Part shown: piece by piece, positions 15,289 to 22,900 of the stretch | How positions within the stretch are numbered: the stretch's first letter is position 1 | Layout of the letters: each line of letters starts with the position of its first letter | Origin: Bacillota bacterium | Lineage (GTDB): Bacteria; Bacillota; Clostridia; Peptostreptococcales; Anaerovoracaceae | DNA length: 37,243 nucleotides | Assembly (NCBI GenBank): GCA_030536355.1 | Contig: JAUNQD010000018.1 | Location: forward strand, 1-37,243 | Reading direction: 5' to 3' | The notes under the pieces: generated by a model | The model's input: the letters and a program-made list of their open reading frames with translations, nothing else | The model's database searches: none | Told to the model about the DNA's origin: nothing | Position numbers and translations under genes: made by a program

Positions 15289-16176
15289 TTAATATACAGT
15301 CTTACCGAGCATTGACAGGATCAGTTCGCTTGCGATGTCACCTGTCTGGTTTCTTGTATCCAGCATAGGGTTTACTTCTACCATGTCCAGTGCGATTACT
15401 TTGCCTGATTCATGAAGAGTTTCAACTAGGTAGAATGCTTCTCTCAGTGTCAGTCCGCTGTGAACGATAGTACCTGTTCCCGGTGCTGATTCAGGAGTGA
15501 TAGCGTCTACGTCGAAACTTACGTGGATACCTTCTGTGCCTTCTGAAGCGATCCTGATAGCTTCTTTTACGACTGCAGGCATTCCCATTCTGTCGATATC
15601 AGCGATGGAAAATACAGTTACACCGTGTTCCTTCATTCTGATTCTTTCATACTTGTCGATATCTCTTCCTGCGATCTGTACGCAGTTCTTAGTGTTTACG
15701 AAATTCTTTTCGCCGTCGAAGCATGCCATGATGTCAGGACCTGCGCCGCATACAGCTGAGTAAGGCATTCCATGCATATTGCCTGATGGTGAAGTTTCAG
15801 GGCTGTTCCAGTCTCCGTGAGCATCTACCCAGATAACACCGATGTTCTTGTAGTGCTTCAGAGTTGCAGGGATACTTCCTGCAGCGATACTGTGGTCTCC
15901 TCCCAGTACGATAGGGAATGAACCTTCTTTATGTGAATCAAGTACTTCGTGATACAGCTTTTCATTCAGATCGACTACCTGTTCGAAGCATCTCATATCA
16001 TCTCTTGATTCGCCCTTTGCCTTAGGGATCAGGTCGCCCTTGTCATTGCATTCGATACCTAATTCTTCGATCCCTTTAACAACTCCTGCATATCTGATGG
16101 CAGCAGGGCCCATGTTAACGCCGCGAGTGCCGGCTCCCAGGTCCATCTGAACGCCGATCAAATCAACTTTTTTCAT
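15289..16176 (-). CDS. rocF: Arginase
   Basis: 295 residues, normal for bacterial arginase. All manganese-binding motifs are present: VLGGDHSIAAGS, WVDAHGDWNSPETS, and SFDVDAITPESAPGTGT. LDMVEVNPMLD near the C-terminus is also typical. The spacing after DAHGDWN and the SGN segment favour arginase over agmatinase, so it should hydrolyse arginine to ornithine and urea. RBS GAGGAG is 8 bases before ATG 16176; a minus-strand -10 TATAAT lies at 16228-16223. A basic amino-acid antiporter (18468-19871) is encoded 2.3 kb away; together they could import and use arginine (inference). Confidence 0.92.
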   Translation of the reverse strand: MKKVDLIGVQMDLGAGTRGVNMGPAAIRYAGVVKGIEELGIECNDKGDLIPKAKGESRDDMRCFEQVVDLNEKLYHEVLDSHKEGSFPIVLGGDHSIAAGSIPATLKHYKNIGVIWVDAHGDWNSPETSPSGNMHGMPYSAVCGAGPDIMACFDGEKNFVNTKNCVQIAGRDIDKYERIRMKEHGVTVFSIADIDRMGMPAVVKEAIRIASEGTEGIHVSFDVDAITPESAPGTGTIVHSGLTLREAFYLVETLHESGKVIALDMVEVNPMLDTRNQTGDIASELILSMLGKTVY

Positions 16177-16297
16177 TTAAGTAAATCTCCTCTTCATCAA
16201 AATAAAATATCAAACAATGCCTATTATACATATTAAAGAGACAAATTCCTAGCAAATATTGTAAAAATATAAAAATGCACGATTTTTGTCGAAACTA

Positions 16298-16352
16298 TTG
16301 ACAACGGCCGAAGCATATTGTATTTTATTATTGTCCTAAGCACATAAGACAA
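16298..16352 (+). promoter_or_regulatory. Promoter and putative GntR operator of the GntR-ABC operon
   Basis: TTGACA (16298-16303), 17-base spacer, TATTTT (16321-16326). Just downstream, TTGTCCTA (16331-16338) and TAAGACAA (16345-16352) form an inverted repeat matching at 7 of 8 positions with a 6-base spacer, placed over the expected start of transcription, as in autoregulated YtrA-type operons. Confidence 0.6.
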
Positions 16353-16411
16353 CATGACAATATACTCAAGGGGCATTGGATACGAATATTTGAGGAAGGG
16401 AGGATAAGCAT

Positions 16412-16780
16412 ATGGGATGGAATCTTGATGACAGCAGACCTATATGGCCGCAGCTAAAAGAACGGTTGATGAAGGATATAGTCGGCGGCAGATATGTAAT
16501 GGGCGGACCGTTTCCAACTGTTAGAGATCTGGCCGAAGAAGCAGGGGTCAACCGTAACACTATGCAGAGAGCGCTTAGTGAACTGGAAAGCGAAGGCCTT
16601 GTCATCACCAATAGGACTGCAGGCAGGACTGTGACTACAGATGAGGAGCTTGTAGCAGAAACGAAAGCAGCTATCGCAGCCGGTAATGTAGGAAGATTTA
16701 TGGCTGAGATGGCATCACTTGGCTTCAGTGCTGAAGAAGTCATAGACATTATAAAGAAAAAGGGGGTCGAAAATAGATGA
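16412..16780 (+). CDS. YtrA-subfamily GntR transcriptional regulator
   Basis: 122 residues. The winged helix (about 10-75) includes PIWPQLKERLMKDIVGGRY, PTVRDLAEEAGVNRNTMQRA and ELESEGLVITNRTAGRTV. The remaining 45 residues are too short for a ligand-binding domain, which defines the YtrA subfamily; these regulate neighbouring ABC transporter genes. RBS AAGGGAGGA. The stop overlaps the ATPase start by four bases (ATGA). It probably represses its own operon through the repeat at 16331-16352. Confidence 0.9.
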   Translation: MGWNLDDSRPIWPQLKERLMKDIVGGRYVMGGPFPTVRDLAEEAGVNRNTMQRALSELESEGLVITNRTAGRTVTTDEELVAETKAAIAAGNVGRFMAEMASLGFSAEEVIDIIKKKGVENR

Positions 16781-17514
16781 AGACAGAATTAGTTGTTGAA
16801 TGCAGGGGTCTAACAAAGAATTTTTCGGGAGTCAAAGCGCTTGACTGCGTGGACCTGCAGCTTGGAAGAGGTAAGATAATAGGTCTTCTCGGACCGAATG
16901 GCAGCGGCAAGACCACACTTATCAAGATACTCAATGGGCTTCTTGAACCTACTTTCGGAGAAGTGTTGATCGATGGTGAGCATCCGGGAGTGCACACTAA
17001 ATCAGTGATCAGTTATCTGCCGGACAAGACATATTTCGCTGACTGGATGAAAGTAAATGACATATTCGATATGTTCGGGGATTTCTATAAGGACTTCGAT
17101 AGAGAAAAGGCAGAGACGATGTGTACTTCGATGGGGATAGGTCTCAAAGACAGACTTAAGACCATGTCCAAGGGAACCAAGGAAAAGGTGTAGCTTATCT
17201 TAGTGATGAGCAGAAAGGCACAGCTATATCTCCTCGATGAGCCGATTGCAGGAGTGGATCCGGCAGCCAGGGATTACATACTGACTACGATAATAAACAA
17301 TTACAACGAAGAGGGTACTGTAGTTATATCAACACATCTTATATCTGATATCGAGCGTATTCTTGACGAAGTAGTATTCATAAAAAACGGTGTGATCGTT
17401 CGTCATGAAGCAGTAGATGACATAAAAGAAAAAGAGGGTAAATCCATCGACGATGTGTTCAAGGATACATTTAGAATGGTTCCATTCATGGGGGTGAGCG
17501 GATATGACAGGTAA
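16777..17514 (+). pseudogene. ABC transporter ATPase interrupted by an in-frame TAG
   Basis: The reading frame encodes one complete ABC ATPase of 245 residues except for TAG at 17191-17193. Before it: Walker A GLLGPNGSGKTTLIKIL and the signature region LKTMSKGTKEKV. After it, in the same frame: LILVMSRKAQLYLLDEPIAG (Walker B), the D-loop, and STHLISDIERI with the switch His. Related proteins have Gln at this place (KEKxQ), so a single C-to-T change of CAG explains it. TAG ends several other genes here, so it is a normal stop codon. Either the transporter is broken, the base is a sequencing error, or a GTG/ATG at 17203/17206 restarts the second half. The permease gene downstream is intact. Confidence 0.85.
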
Positions 17515-18355
17515 TCTTATAAAATATGAATTCAGATCGGGACTCAGGTATATAGGGATCATATGGCCGGCGCTTATAGTATCGGCTGCACTTCTCGGTA
17601 TAGTACTCAAAGTCATGGGCAATGTATTTCCTGAGGATCCTCAAGGCATAATGAACATTTTGCAGCTGATATTTGACTTGGTATTCCCGCTGCTTTATGC
17701 AGCTATATTCATCGCTATGATAGTGATAACTATATTCATAGTAATATTGAGATTCTACAAAGGACTTCTTGGCGACGAAGGATATCTGATGCATACTCTG
17801 CCGGTAAAACCTTGGCAGCTTATAACATCAAAAGGGATCGTTGCCTGTGCTGTAGTAATGATCAGCATTATCTGTGCTGTGCTTTCGGTGCTCATCTTAG
17901 TAGGTATCGATGACATAAGCGGCTTAGTAACAGGTGCTAAAGAATTTTTCGCGGTTCTCGGTGAAGAACCGAGAATGATACTTGTGATCATCGAAGTGAT
18001 AATATTAGCGATATTCGGTACGATGGCATCTATTTACCATATATATGCTGCGATGGCTATCGGCCAATTGACAGGTAAGCATAGATTGCTTGCATCCCTC
18101 GGTGCTTATATAGCTATCAATATAGCCCTTACTGTGTTAGCGACAGTTATCATTGTGGTGGGAGACATGACAGGGATAGATGTATGGCTCAGTGAATGGC
18201 TCTGGTCCATCGAAGCAAGTGTAGGTATGAATAATGATGGGTTCATATTAGTACAGGCAGGTTTAGGAGCAGCATTCGTTGTTGTCATAGTTCAGCTGGC
18301 TGCATTCCATGTGATAACAGAAAGAATACTTTCAAAAAAACTCAATCTCATATAA
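17504..18355 (+). CDS. ABC transporter permease (YtrC/ABC-2-like)
   Basis: 283 residues with six hydrophobic segments: about 17-38, 55-83, 108-134, 152-176, 193-218 and 245-272. The short N-terminus MTGNLIKYEFRSGLRY and EGYLMHTLPVKPWQLITSK after helix 2 are typical of permeases encoded with YtrA-type regulators, often bacitracin- or peptide-responsive exporters. It overlaps the 3' end of the ATPase by 11 bases, so it depends on ribosomes arriving from that gene; the TAG upstream may reduce its translation. The substrate is unknown. Confidence 0.8.
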   Translation: MTGNLIKYEFRSGLRYIGIIWPALIVSAALLGIVLKVMGNVFPEDPQGIMNILQLIFDLVFPLLYAAIFIAMIVITIFIVILRFYKGLLGDEGYLMHTLPVKPWQLITSKGIVACAVVMISIICAVLSVLILVGIDDISGLVTGAKEFFAVLGEEPRMILVIIEVIILAIFGTMASIYHIYAAMAIGQLTGKHRLLASLGAYIAINIALTVLATVIIVVGDMTGIDVWLSEWLWSIEASVGMNNDGFILVQAGLGAAFVVVIVQLAAFHVITERILSKKLNLI

Positions 18356-18387
18356 ATAGCACAGCTTCATGCTTAAAAAGGCTTACT

Positions 18388-18414
18388 AAAGCGCATCGCA
18401 AAGGTGCGCTTTTT
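18388..18414 (+). terminator. Terminator of the GntR-ABC operon
   Basis: AAAGCGCA (18388-18395) / TGCGCTTT (18405-18412), 9-base loop TCGCAAAGG, T-run. Its 3' half is nearly identical to the terminator at 19902-19932. Confidence 0.85.
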
Positions 18415-18467
18415 GCATATCTTTGCAGGTTTTGCAAATACTATCAAAAAACGCAAAGGATGTATTT

Positions 18468-19871
18468 ATGGATAATGATAATGTGACAAGAACAGATGGC
18501 TCACTTAGCTTCGGTGGGCTGACTGCCATGATCATAGGCTCGACGATAGGGGCCGGTATATTCACGACTGCAGGAGATATGGCATCTAACGGGGCCCATA
18601 CAGCAAGCGTACTTATAGGCTGGGGCATCGCAGGTATCGGTATGTACATGCTGATGATGTGTTTTTTCGGACTGAATAAGCTGAGACCGGATCTGACCAA
18701 CGGGATATATAGCTATGCCAAAGAAGGATTCGGAGAATTTGTAGGATTTAACTCAGCATGGGGATACTGGATGAGTGCGCTTATCAGTAATGTGTCCTAT
18801 ATAACTCTGTTGTTCGGTGCCCTTGGATATTTCTTTCCGATATTCGGTTCAGGCAATAATGGGCCTTCCATCATAGCAGGATCGATCGCAGTATGGCTCA
18901 TAGTGGCACTGGTGCTCAAAGGTGTCCAGCAGGCGACCATAATAAATGCAGTGGTGACTATATGCAAGCTGATACCGATATTCGTCTTCATCGTGGCTGT
19001 GCTGCTGCTCGGTAAGTTTGACTTCGACATATTTATGGATAATTTCTGGGGCGCGGGAGATGTGCCGCTGGGACTTCAGATAATGTCCACCACATCGTCG
19101 ACAGTCTGGGCTTTTATAGGAGTAGAAGGCGCCGTAGTGCTTTCGGCAAGAGCGAGACGATCAAGTGACGTAGGCAGAGCATCCCTTACGGGGTTTTTAG
19201 GTATACTTGCACTTTACGTTATAGTTGCCGTACTCAGCATGGGAGTAATGACGACTGAAGAACTGGCTCAGCTGAACAATCCTCAGATGGCTCAGATACT
19301 TGAAGCTGTTGTCGGACCATGGGGAGCGACACTTGTGAATATAGGTGTTATCATATCGATCCTCGGTGCTCTTTTGGGATGGACCATCATAGCAGCGGAA
19401 TGTCCTTATGAGGCAGCAAGGCAGGGGGTATTCACGAAGGCATTTGCCAGAAGCAATGAGAACGGATCGCCTGCTACTGCATTGATAATCACCAATATTA
19501 TCATACAGGCGTTTCTTCTTATAATACTTTTCAGTGAATCTTCGTATCTGGCGTTTTACACGATAGGATCATCTATGATAATGCTGCCGTATCTGCTAAG
19601 TGCTCTGTACTATTTAAAAATCGCAAAGGGCAATGTATTTGCCATTGCAGGCAGTATATATGGGGTGTGGATGATAATTTCTGCTGGTATAGTTCAGTTC
19701 CTTATTACCAGCATATTATATGCGCCGGGCATATGGGTATATATGAAGGGTAGAAAAGAAAAAGGGCTGGAACCGTTCAAACCTTTTGAAAGAAGGATAG
19801 CAATGATACTTGTGGTGATGGCCATCGTTTCGATAGTTCTGATGTTTATTGGGGTAATCGACCCGTTTTAA
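18468..19871 (+). CDS. APC-family basic amino acid antiporter (arginine/ornithine type)
   Basis: 467 residues with about 12 membrane helices. LTAMIIGSTIGAGIFTTAGD is the first-helix substrate-binding motif of the amino acid-polyamine family (IGSxIGAGIF). VWAFIGVEGAVVLSARARRS contains the GVEGA and acidic/basic loop found in the basic amino acid/polyamine antiporter group that includes ArcD-like arginine/ornithine and lysine/cadaverine exchangers; LLGWTIIAAECPYEAARQG fits as well. ATG 18468 is chosen because AAAGGA is 6 bases before it. Monocistronic, between two similar terminators. Arginase nearby makes arginine import with ornithine export a reasonable guess. Confidence 0.85.
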   Translation: MDNDNVTRTDGSLSFGGLTAMIIGSTIGAGIFTTAGDMASNGAHTASVLIGWGIAGIGMYMLMMCFFGLNKLRPDLTNGIYSYAKEGFGEFVGFNSAWGYWMSALISNVSYITLLFGALGYFFPIFGSGNNGPSIIAGSIAVWLIVALVLKGVQQATIINAVVTICKLIPIFVFIVAVLLLGKFDFDIFMDNFWGAGDVPLGLQIMSTTSSTVWAFIGVEGAVVLSARARRSSDVGRASLTGFLGILALYVIVAVLSMGVMTTEELAQLNNPQMAQILEAVVGPWGATLVNIGVIISILGALLGWTIIAAECPYEAARQGVFTKAFARSNENGSPATALIITNIIIQAFLLIILFSESSYLAFYTIGSSMIMLPYLLSALYYLKIAKGNVFAIAGSIYGVWMIISAGIVQFLITSILYAPGIWVYMKGRKEKGLEPFKPFERRIAMILVVMAIVSIVLMFIGVIDPF

Positions 19872-19901
19872 CGACATTTTCAATAGGAATTGTCCATAAT
19901 C

Positions 19902-19932
19902 AAGCACATCTGTCGCAAAGGTGTGCTTTTTT
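19902..19932 (+). terminator. Terminator of the antiporter
   Basis: AAGCACA (19902-19908) / TGTGCTT (19922-19928) and a T-run. The loop and 3' arm (TCGCAAAGGTGTGCTTTTT) differ at one base from the terminator in front of the gene. Confidence 0.8.
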
Positions 19933-19986
19933 AGTAAAGTGAGCGATGGTAGAATTAAAAAAAACATGTTAGAATGGAGGTAATAT

Positions 19987-20277
19987 ATGAATCGCAATAA
20001 ATACAAATTTGAATCAAAGTTGTGGAGAATCAATGGCAGCTTTGCTTCATATATCATTTTCCCGGGAGATGCTAAACAAATCTTTGGCAAAGGGCTTGTA
20101 TATGTGCATGCGACCGTCGATGATCTGGAGTTTGATTGCTGTATCGTCAATAAAGGTTACGATCATTACAAAGGAAGACCTACATATACGATAAGCATAA
20201 ACAAGGATAAATTGGATGCTTTGGGGAAATATTATGGTGATACTGTAACAGTTACAGTTAAAGAACGAGAAAGATGA
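19987..20277 (+). CDS. DUF1905-like small protein
   Basis: 96 residues. The pattern KFESKLWRINGSFASYIIFP, then GKGLVYVHATVDDLEF, YTISINKDKLDALGKYYGDT and a final VTVTVKERE is that of DUF1905, a small beta-barrel family of unknown function. It has no membrane segments. RBS AATGGAGGT. It lies 24 bases before nudC with no terminator, so they share an mRNA. Confidence 0.75.
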   Translation: MNRNKYKFESKLWRINGSFASYIIFPGDAKQIFGKGLVYVHATVDDLEFDCCIVNKGYDHYKGRPTYTISINKDKLDALGKYYGDTVTVTVKERER

Positions 20278-20301
20278 GAACGATAAAGGAAGGACAATAA
20301 T

Positions 20302-21153
20302 ATGCTTCAGGATATAGCTCCTCATAAATACGATGTGACATACAGGAATGTGGAAGTGGCTGACGATGATGTAATGCTGATTTTCAGAGATGATGCGTTG
20401 TTATGCTCCATGGATGGAGACGATATAACTTATCCGGATGTAGCGGATATAGAAGAAGTTTTCCCGCAGGTCAAGGAGAAGGCCAAGTTTTTATTCCGCA
20501 TAGATGATACCGATTATTTTGAGCTGAGAAAACCTGTGATAGAGCCTTTTGGCGAGTGGCAGTATGTCACTAAAGATACTGTCAGGAGCATGAGACCTCT
20601 GTGGAAGGCATTCGCGGCAGTAACGGGCTTTCAGATCCATGACTGGTACACCAACACCAAGTTCTGCGGCAGATGCGGCACTAAGATGAAGGCTACAGGA
20701 GATGAAAGAGCCATGAAATGTCCTGAATGCGGCAAGGTTTACTACCCCCAGATCTGTCCAAGCGTTATAGTGGGAGTCATCGACGGTGACAAATTGATGA
20801 TGACCAAGTATTCTGCAAAGCATAGTAAATACAGAAGATATGCTCTCATAGCAGGCTATTCTGAAGTGGGGGAAAGTCTGGAAGACACAGTTCGTCGTGA
20901 AGTGATGGAAGAAGTAGGACTAAAGGTGAAGAACATCAGATATTACAGCAGTCAGCCGTGGTCATTTTCTGATACATTGCTTATGGGATTCTTCTGTGAT
21001 GTAGACGGCAACACGGAAGTTACTATGGATGAAAATGAACTGTCTGTGGCCGAATGGCTGGAAAGAAGTGAGATCCCTGAAGAAAGTGCAGACTCTTCCA
21101 TAAGCCTGACGGGAGCCATGATGAAAGCCTTTAAGGACGGAGAAAATGTATAG
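20302..21153 (+). CDS. nudC: NAD(H)/decapping pyrophosphatase NudC
   Basis: 283 residues. N-terminal domain of low similarity, then a four-cysteine zinc ribbon (FCGRCG ... KCPECG), QICPSVIVGVI, the Nudix box GYSEVGESLEDTVRREVMEE, and the family-specific SQPWSFSDTLLMGFFCD. NudC hydrolyses NADH to NMNH and AMP and removes NAD caps from RNA. It is somewhat longer than the Escherichia coli protein (257) because of its N-terminal part. RBS AAGGAAGGA. The end of its message overlaps the terminator of the opposing mntP gene. Confidence 0.92.
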   Translation: MLQDIAPHKYDVTYRNVEVADDDVMLIFRDDALLCSMDGDDITYPDVADIEEVFPQVKEKAKFLFRIDDTDYFELRKPVIEPFGEWQYVTKDTVRSMRPLWKAFAAVTGFQIHDWYTNTKFCGRCGTKMKATGDERAMKCPECGKVYYPQICPSVIVGVIDGDKLMMTKYSAKHSKYRRYALIAGYSEVGESLEDTVRREVMEEVGLKVKNIRYYSSQPWSFSDTLLMGFFCDVDGNTEVTMDENELSVAEWLERSEIPEESADSSISLTGAMMKAFKDGENV

Positions 21154-21160
21154 AAGATGT

Positions 21161-21176
21161 GCAAAGTGCACTTTGC
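21161..21176. repeat. 16-bp perfect palindrome
   Basis: GCAAAGTGCACTTTGC, eight bases after the nudC stop. The 13 bases AAGTGCACTTTGC recur at 9629-9641 in the leader of the response-regulator gene. No T-run follows, so it is not itself a terminator; a protein-binding site or part of a 3' hairpin is possible. Confidence 0.5.
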
Positions 21177-21183
21177 GAAAATA

Positions 21184-21219
21184 AAAGGGGTTCGGCGTTA
21201 TATGATGCCGAACCCTTCT
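21184..21219 (-). terminator. Terminator of the mntP operon, starting inside the coding region
   Basis: GGGTTCGGC (21188-21196) / GCCGAACCC (21207-21215) with a 10-base loop that contains the mntP stop codon; on the minus strand it is followed by CCTTTTATTTT. Confidence 0.8.
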
Positions 21220-21758
21220 AAAAATATTTTGAATCCTATGAGAATCAGTACTATGCCGCCGAACATTTCGGATTTTGATTTGTATTTCATTCCGAACAGA
21301 CTTCCTATCTTGACGCCTGCTGCTGAGCATATGAAAGTAACGACTCCGATGAAGCAGACTGCCGGGATGATGTTGACGTCCAGAAAAGCGAATGTCACAC
21401 CGACTGCCAGCGCATCTATACTTGTTGCTATAGCCAGCAGGAACATTGATTTCATGGATACGGAAGCGTCACATGAATCAGGTTCTTTTTCACGAGCTTC
21501 CTTTATCATATTTATGCCGATTATGGCAAGCAGAATGAATGCGACCCACTGGTCGTATTTTGTTATTATTTCAGAAAATACACTGCCGAGGAAATACCCT
21601 ATAAGAGGCATCAATGCCTGAAAACCTCCAAACCATGCGCCTGCTATGCACATGTGCTTAGGCTGGATCCTGCATAATGATAAGCCTTTGCAGATGGATA
21701 CGGCGAATGCATCCATGGATAATCCTACGGCAAGTATGAATAATTCAGCTAAACTCAT
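21198..21758 (-). CDS. mntP: MntP-family manganese efflux pump
   Basis: 186 residues with six membrane helices. The two internal repeats each carry the conserved acidic motif: [18 protein letters not shown] in helix 1 and [18 protein letters not shown] in helix 4; [16 protein letters not shown] and [16 protein letters not shown] complete the family pattern. Exports Mn2+ to limit toxicity. ATG follows the stop of the upstream PLP-enzyme gene with no gap, so the two form an operon. No yybP-ykoY Mn riboswitch, which often precedes mntP, is seen. The last codons form part of the terminator. Confidence 0.93.
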   Translation of the reverse strand: MSLAELFILAVGLSMDAFAVSICKGLSLCRIQPKHMCIAGAWFGGFQALMPLIGYFLGSVFSEIITKYDQWVAFILLAIIGINMIKEAREKEPDSCDASVSMKSMFLLAIATSIDALAVGVTFAFLDVNIIPAVCFIGVVTFICSAAGVKIGSLFGMKYKSKSEMFGGIVLILIGFKIFLEGFGII

Positions 21759-22811
21759 CTAGAATACCTCTCCGAGAATTTCTTTTTCTGCAAAGAATAC
21801 AGTCGCACCGCCTGTATGTACGAACACCACTTTGCTTCCTTGTTCGATCTTGCCTGTTTTAACGTGATCGAGGAGGGCGGAGAACGCCTTGCCTGAATAT
21901 ACAGGGTCAACGAGTATGCCTTCCTTCTTGGCCAGAAGCTTGATGGCTTTAGTAGTAGCATCGTTAGGAATCTCATATCCAGGAGCATAGTAATTATCGT
22001 CCGGAGCAAAATCCTCTTTATCGACTATAGGATCCACGCCCATAAGTGCGAGAGCACCATTGGATAAAGAAGCGGCGTGCTTTGCATAAGATTTACCGAT
22101 CTCCATAGCACTTATTGAGCGTATCACTGTATCACGGCCCAGCAGATTGCGGCCTGCCATCATGCCTGCCATTGTACCGCCTGAGCCTGTAGCGTGATAG
22201 AGATAATCAAACTCGATACCCATAGCATCTGCCTGTTCATAAAGCTCTGTTATGCCGCCTATATATCCCAGAGAACCTGTCTCATCAGCACCGCCCACAG
22301 GGATGTTCATGCATTTATGTCCTTCAGCTTCAAGTCGCGCGATGTGTTCCTTAGCCATTTCGAAGGATCTGTCTTCTGTTTCCATGAAAGATTCGCCTTC
22401 AAGAGGCTCGACGATATGTATCTCTGCATCATAGATGCGATCGAGCAGCAGATTGGCTTTGATATCGTTTTCATCTATAGGAACGATGGCTGCAAGATAG
22501 ATCACAGGTTTGATACCATTTTTAGTGGCAGCCCATACAGTCTGCATAGCGTGGTTGGACTGTACGGCACCGTAAGTGAATACGTGATCGCAGCCATCAG
22601 CCTTGGCTTTGCCGATGAGATACTCAAGCTTTCTTGTTTTGTTGCCGCCGAAGAGGTTTGAACCGGTAAAGTCATCGCGCTTGATATAAAGCTCGATACC
22701 AAGTTCAGCTGATAGATTTTCCAGTTTATATAATGGTGTAGGGAAGAATCCCAAGTTTGTTTTAGGTAATTTGTTCAGAAGTTCGCGTACTTCAGATGTA
22801 GTGAGTGCCAT
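21759..22811 (-). CDS. D-cysteine desulfhydrase / ACC-deaminase-like PLP enzyme
   Basis: 350 residues, fold type II PLP enzyme. LFGGNKTRKLEYLIGKA contains the PLP-binding Lys, TYGAVQSNHAMQTVWAA is the substrate loop, and YHATGSGGTMAGMMAG is the phosphate-binding turn. FVHTGGATVFFAEKEI near the C-terminus matches the family. Members cleave D-cysteine to pyruvate, sulfide and ammonia, or deaminate aminocyclopropane carboxylate; the assignment to D-cysteine or another amino acid is not certain. RBS AAAGGAG precedes ATG 22811. Minus-strand promoter TTGACA/TATTCT at 22869-22841. Co-transcribed with mntP. Confidence 0.85.
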   Translation of the reverse strand: MALTTSEVRELLNKLPKTNLGFFPTPLYKLENLSAELGIELYIKRDDFTGSNLFGGNKTRKLEYLIGKAKADGCDHVFTYGAVQSNHAMQTVWAATKNGIKPVIYLAAIVPIDENDIKANLLLDRIYDAEIHIVEPLEGESFMETEDRSFEMAKEHIARLEAEGHKCMNIPVGGADETGSLGYIGGITELYEQADAMGIEFDYLYHATGSGGTMAGMMAGRNLLGRDTVIRSISAMEIGKSYAKHAASLSNGALALMGVDPIVDKEDFAPDDNYYAPGYEIPNDATTKAIKLLAKKEGILVDPVYSGKAFSALLDHVKTGKIEQGSKVVFVHTGGATVFFAEKEILGEVF

Positions 22812-22840
22812 GATAGACTCCTTTCTTATGTGCTGATAAC

Positions 22841-22869
22841 AGAATATATGATATAATAAAAACTGTCAA
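22841..22869. promoter_or_regulatory. Overlapping divergent promoters
   Basis: Plus strand: extended -10 TG-A-TATAAT at 22849-22857 for the GTPase gene. Minus strand: TTGACA (22869-22864), 17-base spacer, TATTCT (22846-22841) for the PLP-enzyme/mntP operon. The two occupy the same 29 bases, so RNA polymerase can use only one at a time. Confidence 0.65.
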
Positions 22870-22900
22870 TGACATGAAAATGAATGAAACGGAAAGACAG

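Noticed and set aside
17191..17193. TAG as a recoded sense codon (for example pyrrolysine or Gln)
   Set aside because: TAG ends many intact genes here (2685, 3231, 5999, 21153, 26446, 27834, 32977), so it is a normal stop codon in this genome.
21157..21621. 154-residue plus-strand frame opposite mntP
   Set aside because: Antisense to a clear membrane transporter gene; the translation shows no domain and no ribosome binding site.
21700..21800. Manganese riboswitch before mntP
   Set aside because: mntP starts right after the upstream stop codon with no leader in which a riboswitch could fold.
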